DNA of 64,000 bases from UBA4742 sp963734965 (GCA_963734965.1 CAVTJK010000004.1:496001-560000); one strand, 5' to 3'; shown: positions 50,591-59,131, numbered from the stretch's first letter. Translations and numbers: made by a program. Notes: generated from the letters alone by a model not told the origin.

Positions 50591-50613
50591 CGGGTAGAGT
50601 ATTTAGCACTAAA
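50591..50613 (+). promoter_or_regulatory. GGGTAG box plus perfect palindrome ATTTAG-CA-CTAAAT
   Basis: GGGTAG (50591-50596) is directly followed by the 14-base palindrome at 50600-50613, where transcription of the lipid operon would begin. The AT-rich palindrome stands out in GC-rich DNA and is a strong operator candidate, ~35 bases before the first gene. Confidence 0.55.
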
Positions 50614-50647
50614 TCTGACACCGTGACCCGTCCACAGAGAGCGTTCC

Positions 50648-51799
50648 GTGCCCGACCTCACTCCTGATACGTTCAGCGATCGCATGCGGTCCTACTCGAC
50701 GGCCGCGGGGCGGACGCGAGCCGTCCGAGATCGCGTCGATCGTTCTCCGTTGTCGGGGAGTCGAGTCCTGAGCGGGCCGGGTCGCGACATCCTGGACGGC
50801 GCGCTCGAAGCCACCGTCGTCCTCAGCTTCAGCCGAATCGGCTACCTCGCCCGTCGACATCTGTACTCGTGGTGCGACCCACCGCGTGGCAGCTTGGCCG
50901 GACGGGTCGCGATCGTCACGGGTGGGTCGAGCGGTCTGGGGCGTGCGACCGCCACCGCGATGGCCCGGGCCGGGGCCACCGTGCACATCACCGGTCGAGA
51001 TCGAGAGCGCCTCGATGCCGCCCGCGACGACCTGGTGATCCGCTACGGACGTGAACGAGTGCGCGCCAGCGTCGTCGACCTGAGCGACCTGGACGACGTT
51101 CGCGCTTTCGCCGACAGACTCGTGTCTCGGGGTGAGCCCGTCGATGCGCTCGTGCACAACGCCGGCGCACTCAACCACACCTACCGATCAACCGTCGACG
51201 GCCTCGAACGGACGGCCCAGGTCCACGTCGTCGCCCCGTTCCTTCTCACCGCCGAGTTGCTCCCCCTGCTCCATGCGGCCGACGCGTCGAAAGTCGTCAG
51301 CGTCGCTTCAGGCGGGATGTACACGGCCCGCCTCAACACGGTCGCCCTCGACAGTCCGCCGCATTCGTTCGACGGGGTTCGCGCTTATGCCCAGGCGAAG
51401 CGAGCCCAGGTCGTCCTGAGCGCGTGCTGGGCTGAACGGACGCGTGGATCCACCATCTCGTTCGCGGCCATGCACCCCGGCTGGGTCGATACGCCCGGCT
51501 TGCGGGCCGCCCTCCCCCGCTTTCGTCGACTCATCGGTCCGCTCATTCGCACGCCCGAACAGGGCGCTGACACGATCGTATGGCTCGCCGCGACCGAGAG
51601 CGCGGGAACGGTGTCGGGAGAGTTCTGGCTCGACCGTCGGATTCGTTCGACGATCAAGGTGCCGGGCACCAGCGCGCCGGCCGGCGAGGCGGAGCGGCTC
51701 TGGGCCTGGTGTTCGGCGGGCGCCGGGTTGTCCCCCGGCCCCGACCTGGGCTGTCCGGCGGCCAGCATGGCGGACACGGGGCCGGAGTCGGCCCCGTGA
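50648..51799 (+). CDS. Short-chain dehydrogenase (DHRS12-like), first gene of the lipid operon
   Basis: 383 residues. An N-terminal ~80-residue extension (ILDGALEATVVLSFSRIGYLARRHLYSW) precedes the SDR domain: VAIVTGGSSGLGRATATAMARAGATVHITGRD, LVHNAGAL, VVSVASGGMYTA and YAQAKRAQ (YxxxK). It resembles DHRS12/retinol-dehydrogenase-type enzymes often placed with cyclopropane-fatty-acid gene sets. It probably reduces or oxidises a lipid-derived substrate. GTG start at 50648. Its stop overlaps the next GTG by four bases. Confidence 0.82.
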   Translation: MPDLTPDTFSDRMRSYSTAAGRTRAVRDRVDRSPLSGSRVLSGPGRDILDGALEATVVLSFSRIGYLARRHLYSWCDPPRGSLAGRVAIVTGGSSGLGRATATAMARAGATVHITGRDRERLDAARDDLVIRYGRERVRASVVDLSDLDDVRAFADRLVSRGEPVDALVHNAGALNHTYRSTVDGLERTAQVHVVAPFLLTAELLPLLHAADASKVVSVASGGMYTARLNTVALDSPPHSFDGVRAYAQAKRAQVVLSACWAERTRGSTISFAAMHPGWVDTPGLRAALPRFRRLIGPLIRTPEQGADTIVWLAATESAGTVSGEFWLDRRIRSTIKVPGTSAPAGEAERLWAWCSAGAGLSPGPDLGCPAASMADTGPESAP

Positions 51800-53121
51800 G
51801 GATCGCCATCGTCGGCACGGGCATCTCGGGACTCGTGTGCGCCCATCTCCTGCACCCGCATCACGAGATAGACATCTACGAGGCGAACGGCTACGTGGGT
51901 GGCCACGCCAACACGGCTCGGGTCGACTTCCCGGACGAGACCCACCACGTCGACACGGGCTTCATCGTCTACAACACGGCGAACTACCCCGGGTTCTCGG
52001 CGTTGCTCGAAGGGCTCGGCGTGGCCACCCAGCCGAGTGCGATGAGCTTCAGCGTCTCGGACGAGCGCACCGGACTGGAGTACCGGGGCACGAACCTCAA
52101 CACCGTCTTTGCTCAACGACGCAACCTGCTGCACCCACGCTTCCTGCGGCTTCTGTCCGACGTCGTTCGCTTCAACCGCTCCCTGAAGCACCTGGCCCGC
52201 TCGGAGGACCAGCGCGGGACATACGCAACCATGGACGAACGCCGGCTCGCGGATCTCGTCGAACAGGGTCGATACTCCACCGACTTCGTCGAACGGTTCC
52301 TGGTGCCCTTCGGCGCATCGATCTGGTCCGCTGCACCCCGCACCGTCCTCGACTTCCCGGCCGCGACCTACGCCCGGTTCATGGACAACCACGGGTTGCT
52401 CGACCTACGGGGCGCGCCACGGTGGCGGACCGTCAGCGGCGGCTCGGCTCGGTACGTCGAAGCCCTCACCGCGCCGTTCCGTGAGCGCATCCATCTCGAC
52501 ACGCCGGTCGAGAAGATCGTTCGCCACCGCCGGCCCGCGGGGGCCACCGAGATCGAGGTGCTCGCCAACCCGGGCGGGCCGGCGCGGTTCGACCGCGTGA
52601 TCCTGGCCACCCACAGCGACCAGGCGCTTCGCCTCCTGACCGACGCCAGCACCGACGAGCGAAGCGTCCTCGGAGCCATCGGCTACCAGCCGAACACCGC
52701 GACGCTGCACACCGACGAACGGTTTCTGCCACGACGCCCGCGTGCGCGCGCGAGCTGGAACTACCACATCGCCGATCCTCTCCGCGGCACCCGCAGTCAC
52801 GCCGAACCGGATGCCAGCCACGGGCACGGGGGCGCCACGCTCACGTATTGGATGAACGAGCTCCAGTCGATCCGATCGTCGCGCCAGCTGCTCGTCACCC
52901 TGAACCGGCACGAAGAGATCGACCCGGCAGCCGTGCTCGGCCGATTCGAGTACGACCATCCCGTCCTGGACCTCGGAGCGGTCCGTGCCCAACGGCGTCG
53001 CCACGAGATCCAAGGCCGTAGTGGGGTGTACTTCACGGGCGCGTACTGGGGCTACGGCTTCCACGAGGACGGTGTGCAGAGCGCGCTCGACGTGTGCCGA
53101 CGGTTGGAGGTCGATCGATGA
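51796..53121 (+). CDS. FAD/NAD(P)-binding amine-oxidase-like protein of the CFA cluster
   Basis: 441 residues. RIAIVGTGISGLVCAHLLHP is the FAD-binding motif and YEANGYVGGHANT the second ribose-binding/GG motif. HVDTGFIVYN, AASIW-type FGASIWSAAPRTVLDFPA and the C-terminal VYFTGAYWGYGFHEDGV follow. This group sits next to DUF1365 and CFA-synthase-like genes in many bacteria and has been proposed to act on unsaturated or methylated acyl chains. The GTG overlaps the SDR stop and its own stop overlaps the DUF1365 start, each by four bases. Confidence 0.85.
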   Translation: MRIAIVGTGISGLVCAHLLHPHHEIDIYEANGYVGGHANTARVDFPDETHHVDTGFIVYNTANYPGFSALLEGLGVATQPSAMSFSVSDERTGLEYRGTNLNTVFAQRRNLLHPRFLRLLSDVVRFNRSLKHLARSEDQRGTYATMDERRLADLVEQGRYSTDFVERFLVPFGASIWSAAPRTVLDFPAATYARFMDNHGLLDLRGAPRWRTVSGGSARYVEALTAPFRERIHLDTPVEKIVRHRRPAGATEIEVLANPGGPARFDRVILATHSDQALRLLTDASTDERSVLGAIGYQPNTATLHTDERFLPRRPRARASWNYHIADPLRGTRSHAEPDASHGHGGATLTYWMNELQSIRSSRQLLVTLNRHEEIDPAAVLGRFEYDHPVLDLGAVRAQRRRHEIQGRSGVYFTGAYWGYGFHEDGVQSALDVCRRLEVDR

Positions 53122-53915
53122 CCGGTCGAGTCGGCGTCGCCGACGTCGATCGCCGGCCACCGGCTGACGCCCTCTACCTCGGTCATGTCCGCCATCGCCG
53201 GTTCGGGCCCGTTCGTCACGAGTTCCGCCAGCGGATGCTGCTCGCGTACTTGGACGTCGACGCCCTCCCCGGCTCGCTCGATCGGCTGCCTTTGTGGTCC
53301 GCCCGGCGGGTTGCGCCGATCAGGTTCCGCCAACAGGACTACTTCGACGGTGGGGAGGGTCCATTGGGCGACGGCGTGCGCGACCTCGTCGCCGACCGGC
53401 TCGGCCGCCGCCCGTCGGGCCCCGTCTTCGTGCTGACCCAGACCCGGACCCTCGGTTGGCTGTTCAACCCCATCACGACCTACTTCTGCTTTGACGAAGA
53501 CGGCGTCGAGCTCGACACGATGCTGCTCGAGGTCACCAACACGCCCTGGGCCGATCGCGGCTGGTACGCCCTCGACGCCCGATCACCCGGTCCATGGGTG
53601 TTCCCGAAGGAGCTGCACGTCTCCCCGTACCTCGACATGGAGATGACCTACCGGTTCGGCTTCACCGGGCCCGGCCCGACCATCACCGTGCACATGGACG
53701 TCGAGCGCGACGCCGAAACCATCCTCGACGTCGATCTCGCGCTTCGGCGCCACCCTCTCGACCCCCTCCGGGCCGTCGGACTACCTCTCCGCTACCCCTT
53801 CATGCCGCTGCGCGTCTCGTCGGGCATCTACCGCCAGGCGCTCAGCCTTCGCCTCCTCCGAGTCCCCGTCCACCGCCGACCGGGCTCACCGGCCCACCTT
53901 GGAGCACCACGATGA
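53118..53915 (+). CDS. DUF1365 family protein
   Basis: 265 residues. DALYLGHVRHRRFGPVRHEFRQRMLLAYLDVD is the family start (xGxVxHxRxxPxxHxF). RQQDYFDGGEGPLGDGVRDLV, LTQTRTLGWLFNPITTYFCFD and VFPKELHVSPYLDMEMTYRF follow. The biochemical function is unknown. It almost always occurs between the FAD protein and the CFA-like methyltransferase, exactly as here, with ATGA overlaps on both sides. Confidence 0.85.
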   Translation: MTGRVGVADVDRRPPADALYLGHVRHRRFGPVRHEFRQRMLLAYLDVDALPGSLDRLPLWSARRVAPIRFRQQDYFDGGEGPLGDGVRDLVADRLGRRPSGPVFVLTQTRTLGWLFNPITTYFCFDEDGVELDTMLLEVTNTPWADRGWYALDARSPGPWVFPKELHVSPYLDMEMTYRFGFTGPGPTITVHMDVERDAETILDVDLALRRHPLDPLRAVGLPLRYPFMPLRVSSGIYRQALSLRLLRVPVHRRPGSPAHLGAPR

Positions 53916-55147
53916 TCTCGACCGAACGAGGGCGCGACCACGAACCGAGCAGGCGCTCGGGCCCGGCTCGCCACCTGCGTCTCGTCGGCAGCCGGGAAGA
54001 GGATGCGTTGAGGGCCAGGGTCTGGGTGCACCGCTTGGCGGCCTACCGCGAGGTGTTGCTGCGCGGCAGCATCGGGCTGGGTGAGTCGTATGCCAAGGGA
54101 TGGTGGGACAGCGACGATCTGGTCGCGCTCCTCCGGATCCTCAACCGGAGGATCAAGCGAGCCGACCCGATCCGCGACCGCCTGCACCGCGTGAGCCCGC
54201 GCCGCCAGGTGGTGCGCCGGGTGGGCCGTCATGACGCCGACCGCGACCGCTCCAACATCCGGGCTCACTACGACCTCGGCAACGAGTTCTTCGCCCGTAT
54301 CCTCGACGAGACGATGATGTACTCGTGCGCCGTCTTCACCTCGCCGGACATGACGCTGGCCGAGGCGTCGACCGAGAAGATCGATCGGATCTGCGAGGCG
54401 CTCGACCTGCGGCCTCATCATCACCTGCTCGAGATCGGCACAGGGTGGGGCGGCTTGGCCGTGCGGGCCGCCGAGCACTTCGGCTGTCGCGTGACCACGA
54501 CCACGATCTCCGATGAGCAGTACGGATATGCGACGGACCGCATCCGGGCCGCGGGACTGGACGACCGGGTGACGGTGCTCGATCAGCACTACCGCGATGT
54601 CAGCGGCACCTATGACCGCATCGTTTCGATCGAGATGATCGAAGCCGTCGACTGGCGCCAGTACCGGTCGTTCTTCGCCGCCTGCGACCGGCTGCTGACG
54701 CCGGACGGAGCCCTCGCCATGCAGGCGATCGTGCTGCCGCACCAGCGGTTCGAGCGAGCCAAGCACCATAGGGACTTCATCAAGGAGGTCATCTTCCCCG
54801 GAGGCGGCCTTCCATCGATCGAAGCCCTGCTGGCGGCGGCGACGAAGTCGAGCGACCTCACCCTCGTCGGTCTGGACGACATCGGTTTGCACTACGTAGA
54901 GACGCTGCGCCGGTGGCGGACGAACCTCGAGATGTGCCGCGCCGACCTGGCTGGCTTGGGGCTCGATGAGCAGTTCCGTCGTCAGTGGGAGTTCTACTTC
55001 GCGTATTGCGAGGCGGGATTCTCCGAGCGCTACATCAGCGATGTGCAACTGCTGCTGGCCCGACCCGCTTGGCGCCCCTCGAAGTGGCTCGGACGAGACG
55101 AGTGTGGCTCGCCGCCTGCCGCCGGCCCCCGCGGGCTGAGGCGGTAG
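53912..55147 (+). CDS. Cyclopropane-fatty-acid synthase-like SAM methyltransferase
   Basis: 411 residues. The N-terminal lipid-binding domain contains LLRGSIGLGESYAKGWWDSDDLVALLRIL. The catalytic domain has HYDLGNEFFARILDETMMYSCAVF (119-142), the SAM motif LEIGTGWGGLAV (173-184) and SIEMIEAV in place of the usual GMFEHV. The C-terminus IGLHYVETLRRWRTNLE and FYFAYCEAGFSERYI is typical. It would transfer a methylene or methyl group from SAM to the double bond of a phospholipid acyl chain. GT in place of GC in motif I and E-A in the EHV motif suggest the mycolic/CFA2-type subgroup rather than E. coli Cfa. Coupled to DUF1365. Confidence 0.85.
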   Translation: MISTERGRDHEPSRRSGPARHLRLVGSREEDALRARVWVHRLAAYREVLLRGSIGLGESYAKGWWDSDDLVALLRILNRRIKRADPIRDRLHRVSPRRQVVRRVGRHDADRDRSNIRAHYDLGNEFFARILDETMMYSCAVFTSPDMTLAEASTEKIDRICEALDLRPHHHLLEIGTGWGGLAVRAAEHFGCRVTTTTISDEQYGYATDRIRAAGLDDRVTVLDQHYRDVSGTYDRIVSIEMIEAVDWRQYRSFFAACDRLLTPDGALAMQAIVLPHQRFERAKHHRDFIKEVIFPGGGLPSIEALLAAATKSSDLTLVGLDDIGLHYVETLRRWRTNLEMCRADLAGLGLDEQFRRQWEFYFAYCEAGFSERYISDVQLLLARPAWRPSKWLGRDECGSPPAAGPRGLRR

Positions 55148-55153
55148 ACGATC

Positions 55154-56011
55154 GTGGTGGCGCGGCCCGCGTCGATCAGCTTGGCCGAGGCCGCCGAACG
55201 GCTCGGCGTCCACTACATGACCGCCTACCGCTACCTGCGTACGGGCCAGATCGACGCGGTCCAGGTGGGAGGTAGGTGGCAAGTCGACGTGGCCAGCCTC
55301 GACGCGTTCGGGCGAGAGGCACTCCGCGAACCGGTCCGGCGGTCCCGCCGACGCTATGACCGGTTGCTGACCCGCTGTCTGGTGGCCGGCGACGAAGCGG
55401 CGGCCTGGCACCTGATCCAGGACGCGCTCACCTCACGGTTCGATCCCGAGCAGCTCTACCTCGACCTGCTCGCGACCGCGCTGCGTCAAGTCGGTGACGA
55501 CTGGGCCGCGGGTGAGCTCGGGATCGGCGATGAGCACCGCGCGACCGCGACGATGCTGCGGCTCATCGGCCGACTCGGGCCGCTGTTCGCCAAACGGGGT
55601 CCCAAGCGGGGCTCCGTCGTCCTGGGTGTTCCCGCCGGTGACCGGCACGGCCTGGCCACTGCCTTGCTGGCGGACCCACTGCGGGGCCGCGGCTTCGCTG
55701 TCGTCGACCTCGGTGGGGACACTCCCCCCGAGTCGTTCGTCGAGATCGCGACCCGAACCCGACACCTCGTGGCCGTCGGCCTCGCCGCGACGACGCGCGG
55801 CACCGGCGGCGCGATCACCGCGACGACCGCCGCCCTGAGCCAGGCCGTCGACGCACCGGTTCTCGTCGGTGGGGCGGCGGTGACCAGCCGACGTCACGCC
55901 CGCCGGCTCGGCGCCGATCTCTGGAGCGCCTCCGCCCACGACGCGGTCGAGATCATCGAAGGACTGGCCAGTGGCGAAGCTCACGAGGGTCGAGGAGAGC
56001 TCGGCTCCTGA
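55154..56011 (+). CDS. Cobalamin-binding CarH-like photoreceptor regulator with excisionase-type HTH
   Basis: 285 residues, starting six bases after the CFA-like gene. Residues 7-52 form an excisionase/MerR-superfamily winged helix (LAEAAERLGVHYMTAYRYLRTGQI then VGGRWQVDVASLDAF). Residues ~68-145 form a helical cap with W117 followed nine residues later by E127-H128, the W-x9-EH signature of CarH/LitR proteins that shield the adenosyl group. Residues ~153-275 are a B12-binding Rossmann domain with GDRHGLA, whose H165 fits the lower axial ligand of the DxHxxG motif (Ala replaces the last Gly), and LGGDTPPESFVE. Known relatives bind adenosylcobalamin in the dark as repressors and are released by light. 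Light control here is inference. Confidence 0.8.
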   Translation: MVARPASISLAEAAERLGVHYMTAYRYLRTGQIDAVQVGGRWQVDVASLDAFGREALREPVRRSRRRYDRLLTRCLVAGDEAAAWHLIQDALTSRFDPEQLYLDLLATALRQVGDDWAAGELGIGDEHRATATMLRLIGRLGPLFAKRGPKRGSVVLGVPAGDRHGLATALLADPLRGRGFAVVDLGGDTPPESFVEIATRTRHLVAVGLAATTRGTGGAITATTAALSQAVDAPVLVGGAAVTSRRHARRLGADLWSASAHDAVEIIEGLASGEAHEGRGELGS

Positions 56012-56132
56012 GCGCGTCTTCACCGAGATGTCGATGTCCGGCTCGTCGAGGGCGTTGTTCGGCGATGCTGACAACAACATCCTCGCCCTGCTTGTCAAGT
56101 TCCCGCCGGGCCTTCAGCGAACGAGCGTCACG

Positions 56133-57488
56133 TCAGGCGATGACCCACTGCCCCTTGCCTTGGCGCTTCGCGCATCGCAGGGCGACGTCGGCCATCACCA
56201 CCAGCTCGTCGGGGTCGGTGATCCCGGCGGCGTCAGTCATCGCAATGCCGACGCTCACGCCGACGCTCACCTCGCCATGACCGACGATCTGGATGGGCTT
56301 GTTGATCTCGTGCACGAGCCGGTCGGCAAGGTCTTCCACCTGGTCCTTCGCACTCATTGGCCAGACGATCGCGAACTCGTCGCCGCCCAGTCGGGCCACC
56401 GTGGCGCTGGCGTCGACACATGAGCGCAACCGGTGAGCCACGGCGGGCAGCACCAGGTCCCCCGCATGATGACCCAACCCATCGTTCACGTCCTTGAAGC
56501 CGTCGAGATCGAGATACAGCACGCTGACCGGTCCGCGCTCGAGGGCGTCGTCGAGCGCTGCGAAGAAGACTCCACGATTCGGTAACCCGGTGAGCTGGTC
56601 GTACTTGGCGGCGAAGATCAGTTGCGCATGATCGTGCGCGCGCTGGAGAGCGATGTCGAGGACGTCGGCCAGGATGTCGTGGAAGGTCTGCTCGACGTAG
56701 TCGAGCTGGGACTCGTGTCGCACCCACGTGAAGTACAGCAGCGCCAGACCCGTCGCCGGATCGGACACGGGCGACACGCAGCAGCCGGCGAAGTTCGAGG
56801 CCATGGCGGCGGCCGCCACCTTGGGAGCAAGTTCGTCGAGCGATGTCCGGCGTGCCGCCTTGCCGGTCTCGCCGGCCTCTCGCCAGGGGCTGCCCGGCGC
56901 GTGGTCGGGAGCGCCCGTGTCGGTGAGACCGCCGAGCATCGGATCGAGGTCACCGTAGAGGTGCGCTCGTCCGTCCGAGTCGATCCAGCGAATGCCGATG
57001 CCGCCGTTTCCCTCGGTTGCCTCGATGATCGCGTCGGTCAACATCTGAAAGGTGTCGTGGAGCGGCGCACCGGCCGCGACGCCCTGGACCGCGGCGAGAA
57101 CCGTGAGTCGGGGCGGGGCCGGGAGGAAGCCCATCTGCCACACGGCCCGGTCCAGAAGGAAGCCGACTCGACCCTCGGCGAAGATCTCGAGCGACGAGCC
57201 ATCGGGTCGCAGCATCCGGTACACGGTCCCGCGGGTGGTGATGTTCGCCTTGGACGGATCGGTGCCCCCCGCCGTGATGGATCGGGCCGCCGCCGTGGTC
57301 CGGGCTCGATCGTCGGGGTGGATCAGATCGGCGATCACGATCTTGGCCAGCTCGTCGCCCGTCCGACCGAGGTAGGAGCAGGCCGCGGCGTTGGCCCAGA
57401 CGATGAAGCCGTCGCCATCCAGCGCCAGAAGGCCCCACGGTCCCTCCAGGGCGAACTCCGCGCTCAATTCGTTCCATCCCGCAGCCAT
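56133..57488 (-). CDS. PAS-GGDEF diguanylate cyclase
   Basis: 451 residues from ATG 57488. An N-terminal PAS domain (GPWGLLALDGDGFIVWANAAACSYLGRTGDELAK ... LIHPDDRAR) is followed by a GAF-like middle region and a C-terminal GGDEF domain: FAAKYDQLTGLPNRGVFFAALDD, VLYLDLDGFKDVNDGLGHHAGD and ARLGGDEFAIVWP. The active-site motif is intact. The four residues five positions before GGDEF are DASA, so the RxxD product-inhibition site is missing. It makes c-di-GMP from GTP. No TM segments. An HD-GYP protein at 2967-4604 could act on the same messenger. Confidence 0.85.
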   Translation of the reverse strand: MAAGWNELSAEFALEGPWGLLALDGDGFIVWANAAACSYLGRTGDELAKIVIADLIHPDDRARTTAAARSITAGGTDPSKANITTRGTVYRMLRPDGSSLEIFAEGRVGFLLDRAVWQMGFLPAPPRLTVLAAVQGVAAGAPLHDTFQMLTDAIIEATEGNGGIGIRWIDSDGRAHLYGDLDPMLGGLTDTGAPDHAPGSPWREAGETGKAARRTSLDELAPKVAAAAMASNFAGCCVSPVSDPATGLALLYFTWVRHESQLDYVEQTFHDILADVLDIALQRAHDHAQLIFAAKYDQLTGLPNRGVFFAALDDALERGPVSVLYLDLDGFKDVNDGLGHHAGDLVLPAVAHRLRSCVDASATVARLGGDEFAIVWPMSAKDQVEDLADRLVHEINKPIQIVGHGEVSVGVSVGIAMTDAAGITDPDELVVMADVALRCAKRQGKGQWVIA

Positions 57489-57705
57489 TCGCGGACAGTA
57501 GCGGGCCTCGCGCGGAAAAGTGACCGCGGGCGGAGGCACCGATTTCCCGGATGTTCGCCCTCGGTTGGTGGGGCGCTGAGCGCGGCGCGGGTCACGTGAG
57601 GAGTCGTGGACTGGTCCGTTGACTCACCGACGGGGCGGTGCGACAGTCGAGGGAAGGCCGCGGGCGACTCGTTCAGAAAGCGGCCGGATACCGGGGGTGT
57701 GAGTC

Positions 57706-58812
57706 ATGCGCGTGCGTTCGAGGATCGCAGTTGTCGGAGCAGTCATCGGTGTCCTGCTCGGGGTGACCGCCTTGCCGGCGGCGGCCACGAACTGGCATCC
57801 CATGCGACCGCACACGATCAGGGTGCATCCGGGCACAGGCACGATCTCTGCGGCCGTGGCTGCGGCCAGTCCTGGTGACACGCTGGTGCTCGACCCCGGC
57901 ATGTTCTTCGACAGCGTGACGGTCACCATCCCTCTCACGATCCGGGGCAGTGGCTGGGCCAGCACCGTGGTCAAACCGTCGGCCACATCGAACGTCCCCT
58001 GTGGCTTCGACGGCTTCTGCGCGGTGGGCGTCGTCGACCAGCAGGGCAACCCCGACTTCAGCCAGCCGGTTCACAACGTGACCATCGAGAACCTGCGGGT
58101 CACGGGGTTCTCGGCGGGCATCGGCGTGGATGGGTTCAACACCGAGGGCTACCACGTGCGCAAGGTGCGCGCGGACCACAACGGTGCGTACGGGATTGCT
58201 CGATTCGCCTCCACCAACAGCGTGTTCGAGAACAACTGGGTCTCCTTCAACGGCGAGGCCGGCCTCTACATGGGTGACTCACCTCACGCCAACAGCATCC
58301 TTCGCAACAACTGGGCCGACCACAACGGCTTCGGGCTGTTCATGCGCGACAGCACCGACCTCACCGCCATCGGCAACAACGTGTGGGCCAACTGCGTCGG
58401 CATCCTGGCGCTCAACACCGGAGAGGGCGCCCCTTGGGATCTGCCGGCTGGCGACTATCACATCGCGGGCAACATCTCCCGCGACAACAACGCGGCCTGC
58501 CCGGCTGACGATGGGCCGCCGACCTCAGGCATCGGCATCGCGCTCGCCGGCGTGCACGACACGAACGTGACCGCCAACCTCGTGGCCAACAACAAGCCGA
58601 CAGGGCCCAGCCTGGCCTCGGGCGGGATCGTGTTGATCTCGACCGCAGCCGAAGGTGGGACCGATCCCACGAACAACCTCGTCGCCTTCAACGTTGCGCT
58701 GCGCAATCAGCCCGCCGACATCGTCTCCGACGGCACCGGCTCGGGAAACCGGATCCGGGGCAACATCTGCAGGCTCACGATGCCGTCCAACCTCGGTGGG
58801 TGCTTCGGCTGA
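57706..58812 (+). CDS. Secreted right-handed beta-helix repeat protein
   Basis: 368 residues. Signal peptide RSRIAVVGAVIGVLLGVTALPAAA. The rest is a parallel beta-helix: TISAAVAAASPGDTLVLDPGMF, then repeated N-x-V-x-x-N rungs such as NVTIENLRVTGF, NSVFENNWVSFNGEAGLYM, NSILRNNWADHNGFGLFM and LTAIGNNVWANCVGILAL, matching NosD/pectate-lyase-like repeats. Two Cys near 100-110 and two near the C-terminus could form disulfides. It probably binds or cleaves a polysaccharide outside the cell; no catalytic residues assigned. A TTGACT box (57619-57624) lies upstream. Confidence 0.8.
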   Translation: MRVRSRIAVVGAVIGVLLGVTALPAAATNWHPMRPHTIRVHPGTGTISAAVAAASPGDTLVLDPGMFFDSVTVTIPLTIRGSGWASTVVKPSATSNVPCGFDGFCAVGVVDQQGNPDFSQPVHNVTIENLRVTGFSAGIGVDGFNTEGYHVRKVRADHNGAYGIARFASTNSVFENNWVSFNGEAGLYMGDSPHANSILRNNWADHNGFGLFMRDSTDLTAIGNNVWANCVGILALNTGEGAPWDLPAGDYHIAGNISRDNNAACPADDGPPTSGIGIALAGVHDTNVTANLVANNKPTGPSLASGGIVLISTAAEGGTDPTNNLVAFNVALRNQPADIVSDGTGSGNRIRGNICRLTMPSNLGGCFG

Positions 58813-58850
58813 CCCTCGCTCCTAGCGGGGTAGTCCACAATCCAGCGGAG

Positions 58851-59018
58851 TCACGTCTCGTCGAGCCCGACCCGTTCGTCGTGTGCGACCAGCTCCTCCG
58901 GCCAATCCAGCTGCGCGTCCTTGGCGATCTTGCGCTTCGAGTCTTCGATGTCAGCGCTCACCTTGTCGAGCTGCGCCTGCATGTCGGCGATCTTGGCATC
59001 GGTCGGATCGTTGGCCAT
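58851..59018 (-). CDS. 55-residue coiled-coil-like small protein
   Basis: ATG 59018 to TGA 58851 on the minus strand encodes MANDPTDAKIADMQAQLDKV and a continuing charged heptad-like helix (SADIEDSKRKIAKDAQLDWPEELV). The regular amphipathic pattern and codon composition look coding. No ribosome site is obvious. No family recognised with certainty. It lies downstream of, and convergent with, the beta-helix gene. Confidence 0.5.
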   Translation of the reverse strand: MANDPTDAKIADMQAQLDKVSADIEDSKRKIAKDAQLDWPEELVAHDERVGLDET

Positions 59019-59131
59019 GGCGCGGATCTACCCAATCGGCCCCACGACGTGCCCCACTGCGCAAAGGTTCACCCCGAGTACACCTACTTGGTCGGAGTAC
59101 GAGTCACCTCCCTCACGTAGAGGGTGGCAAC

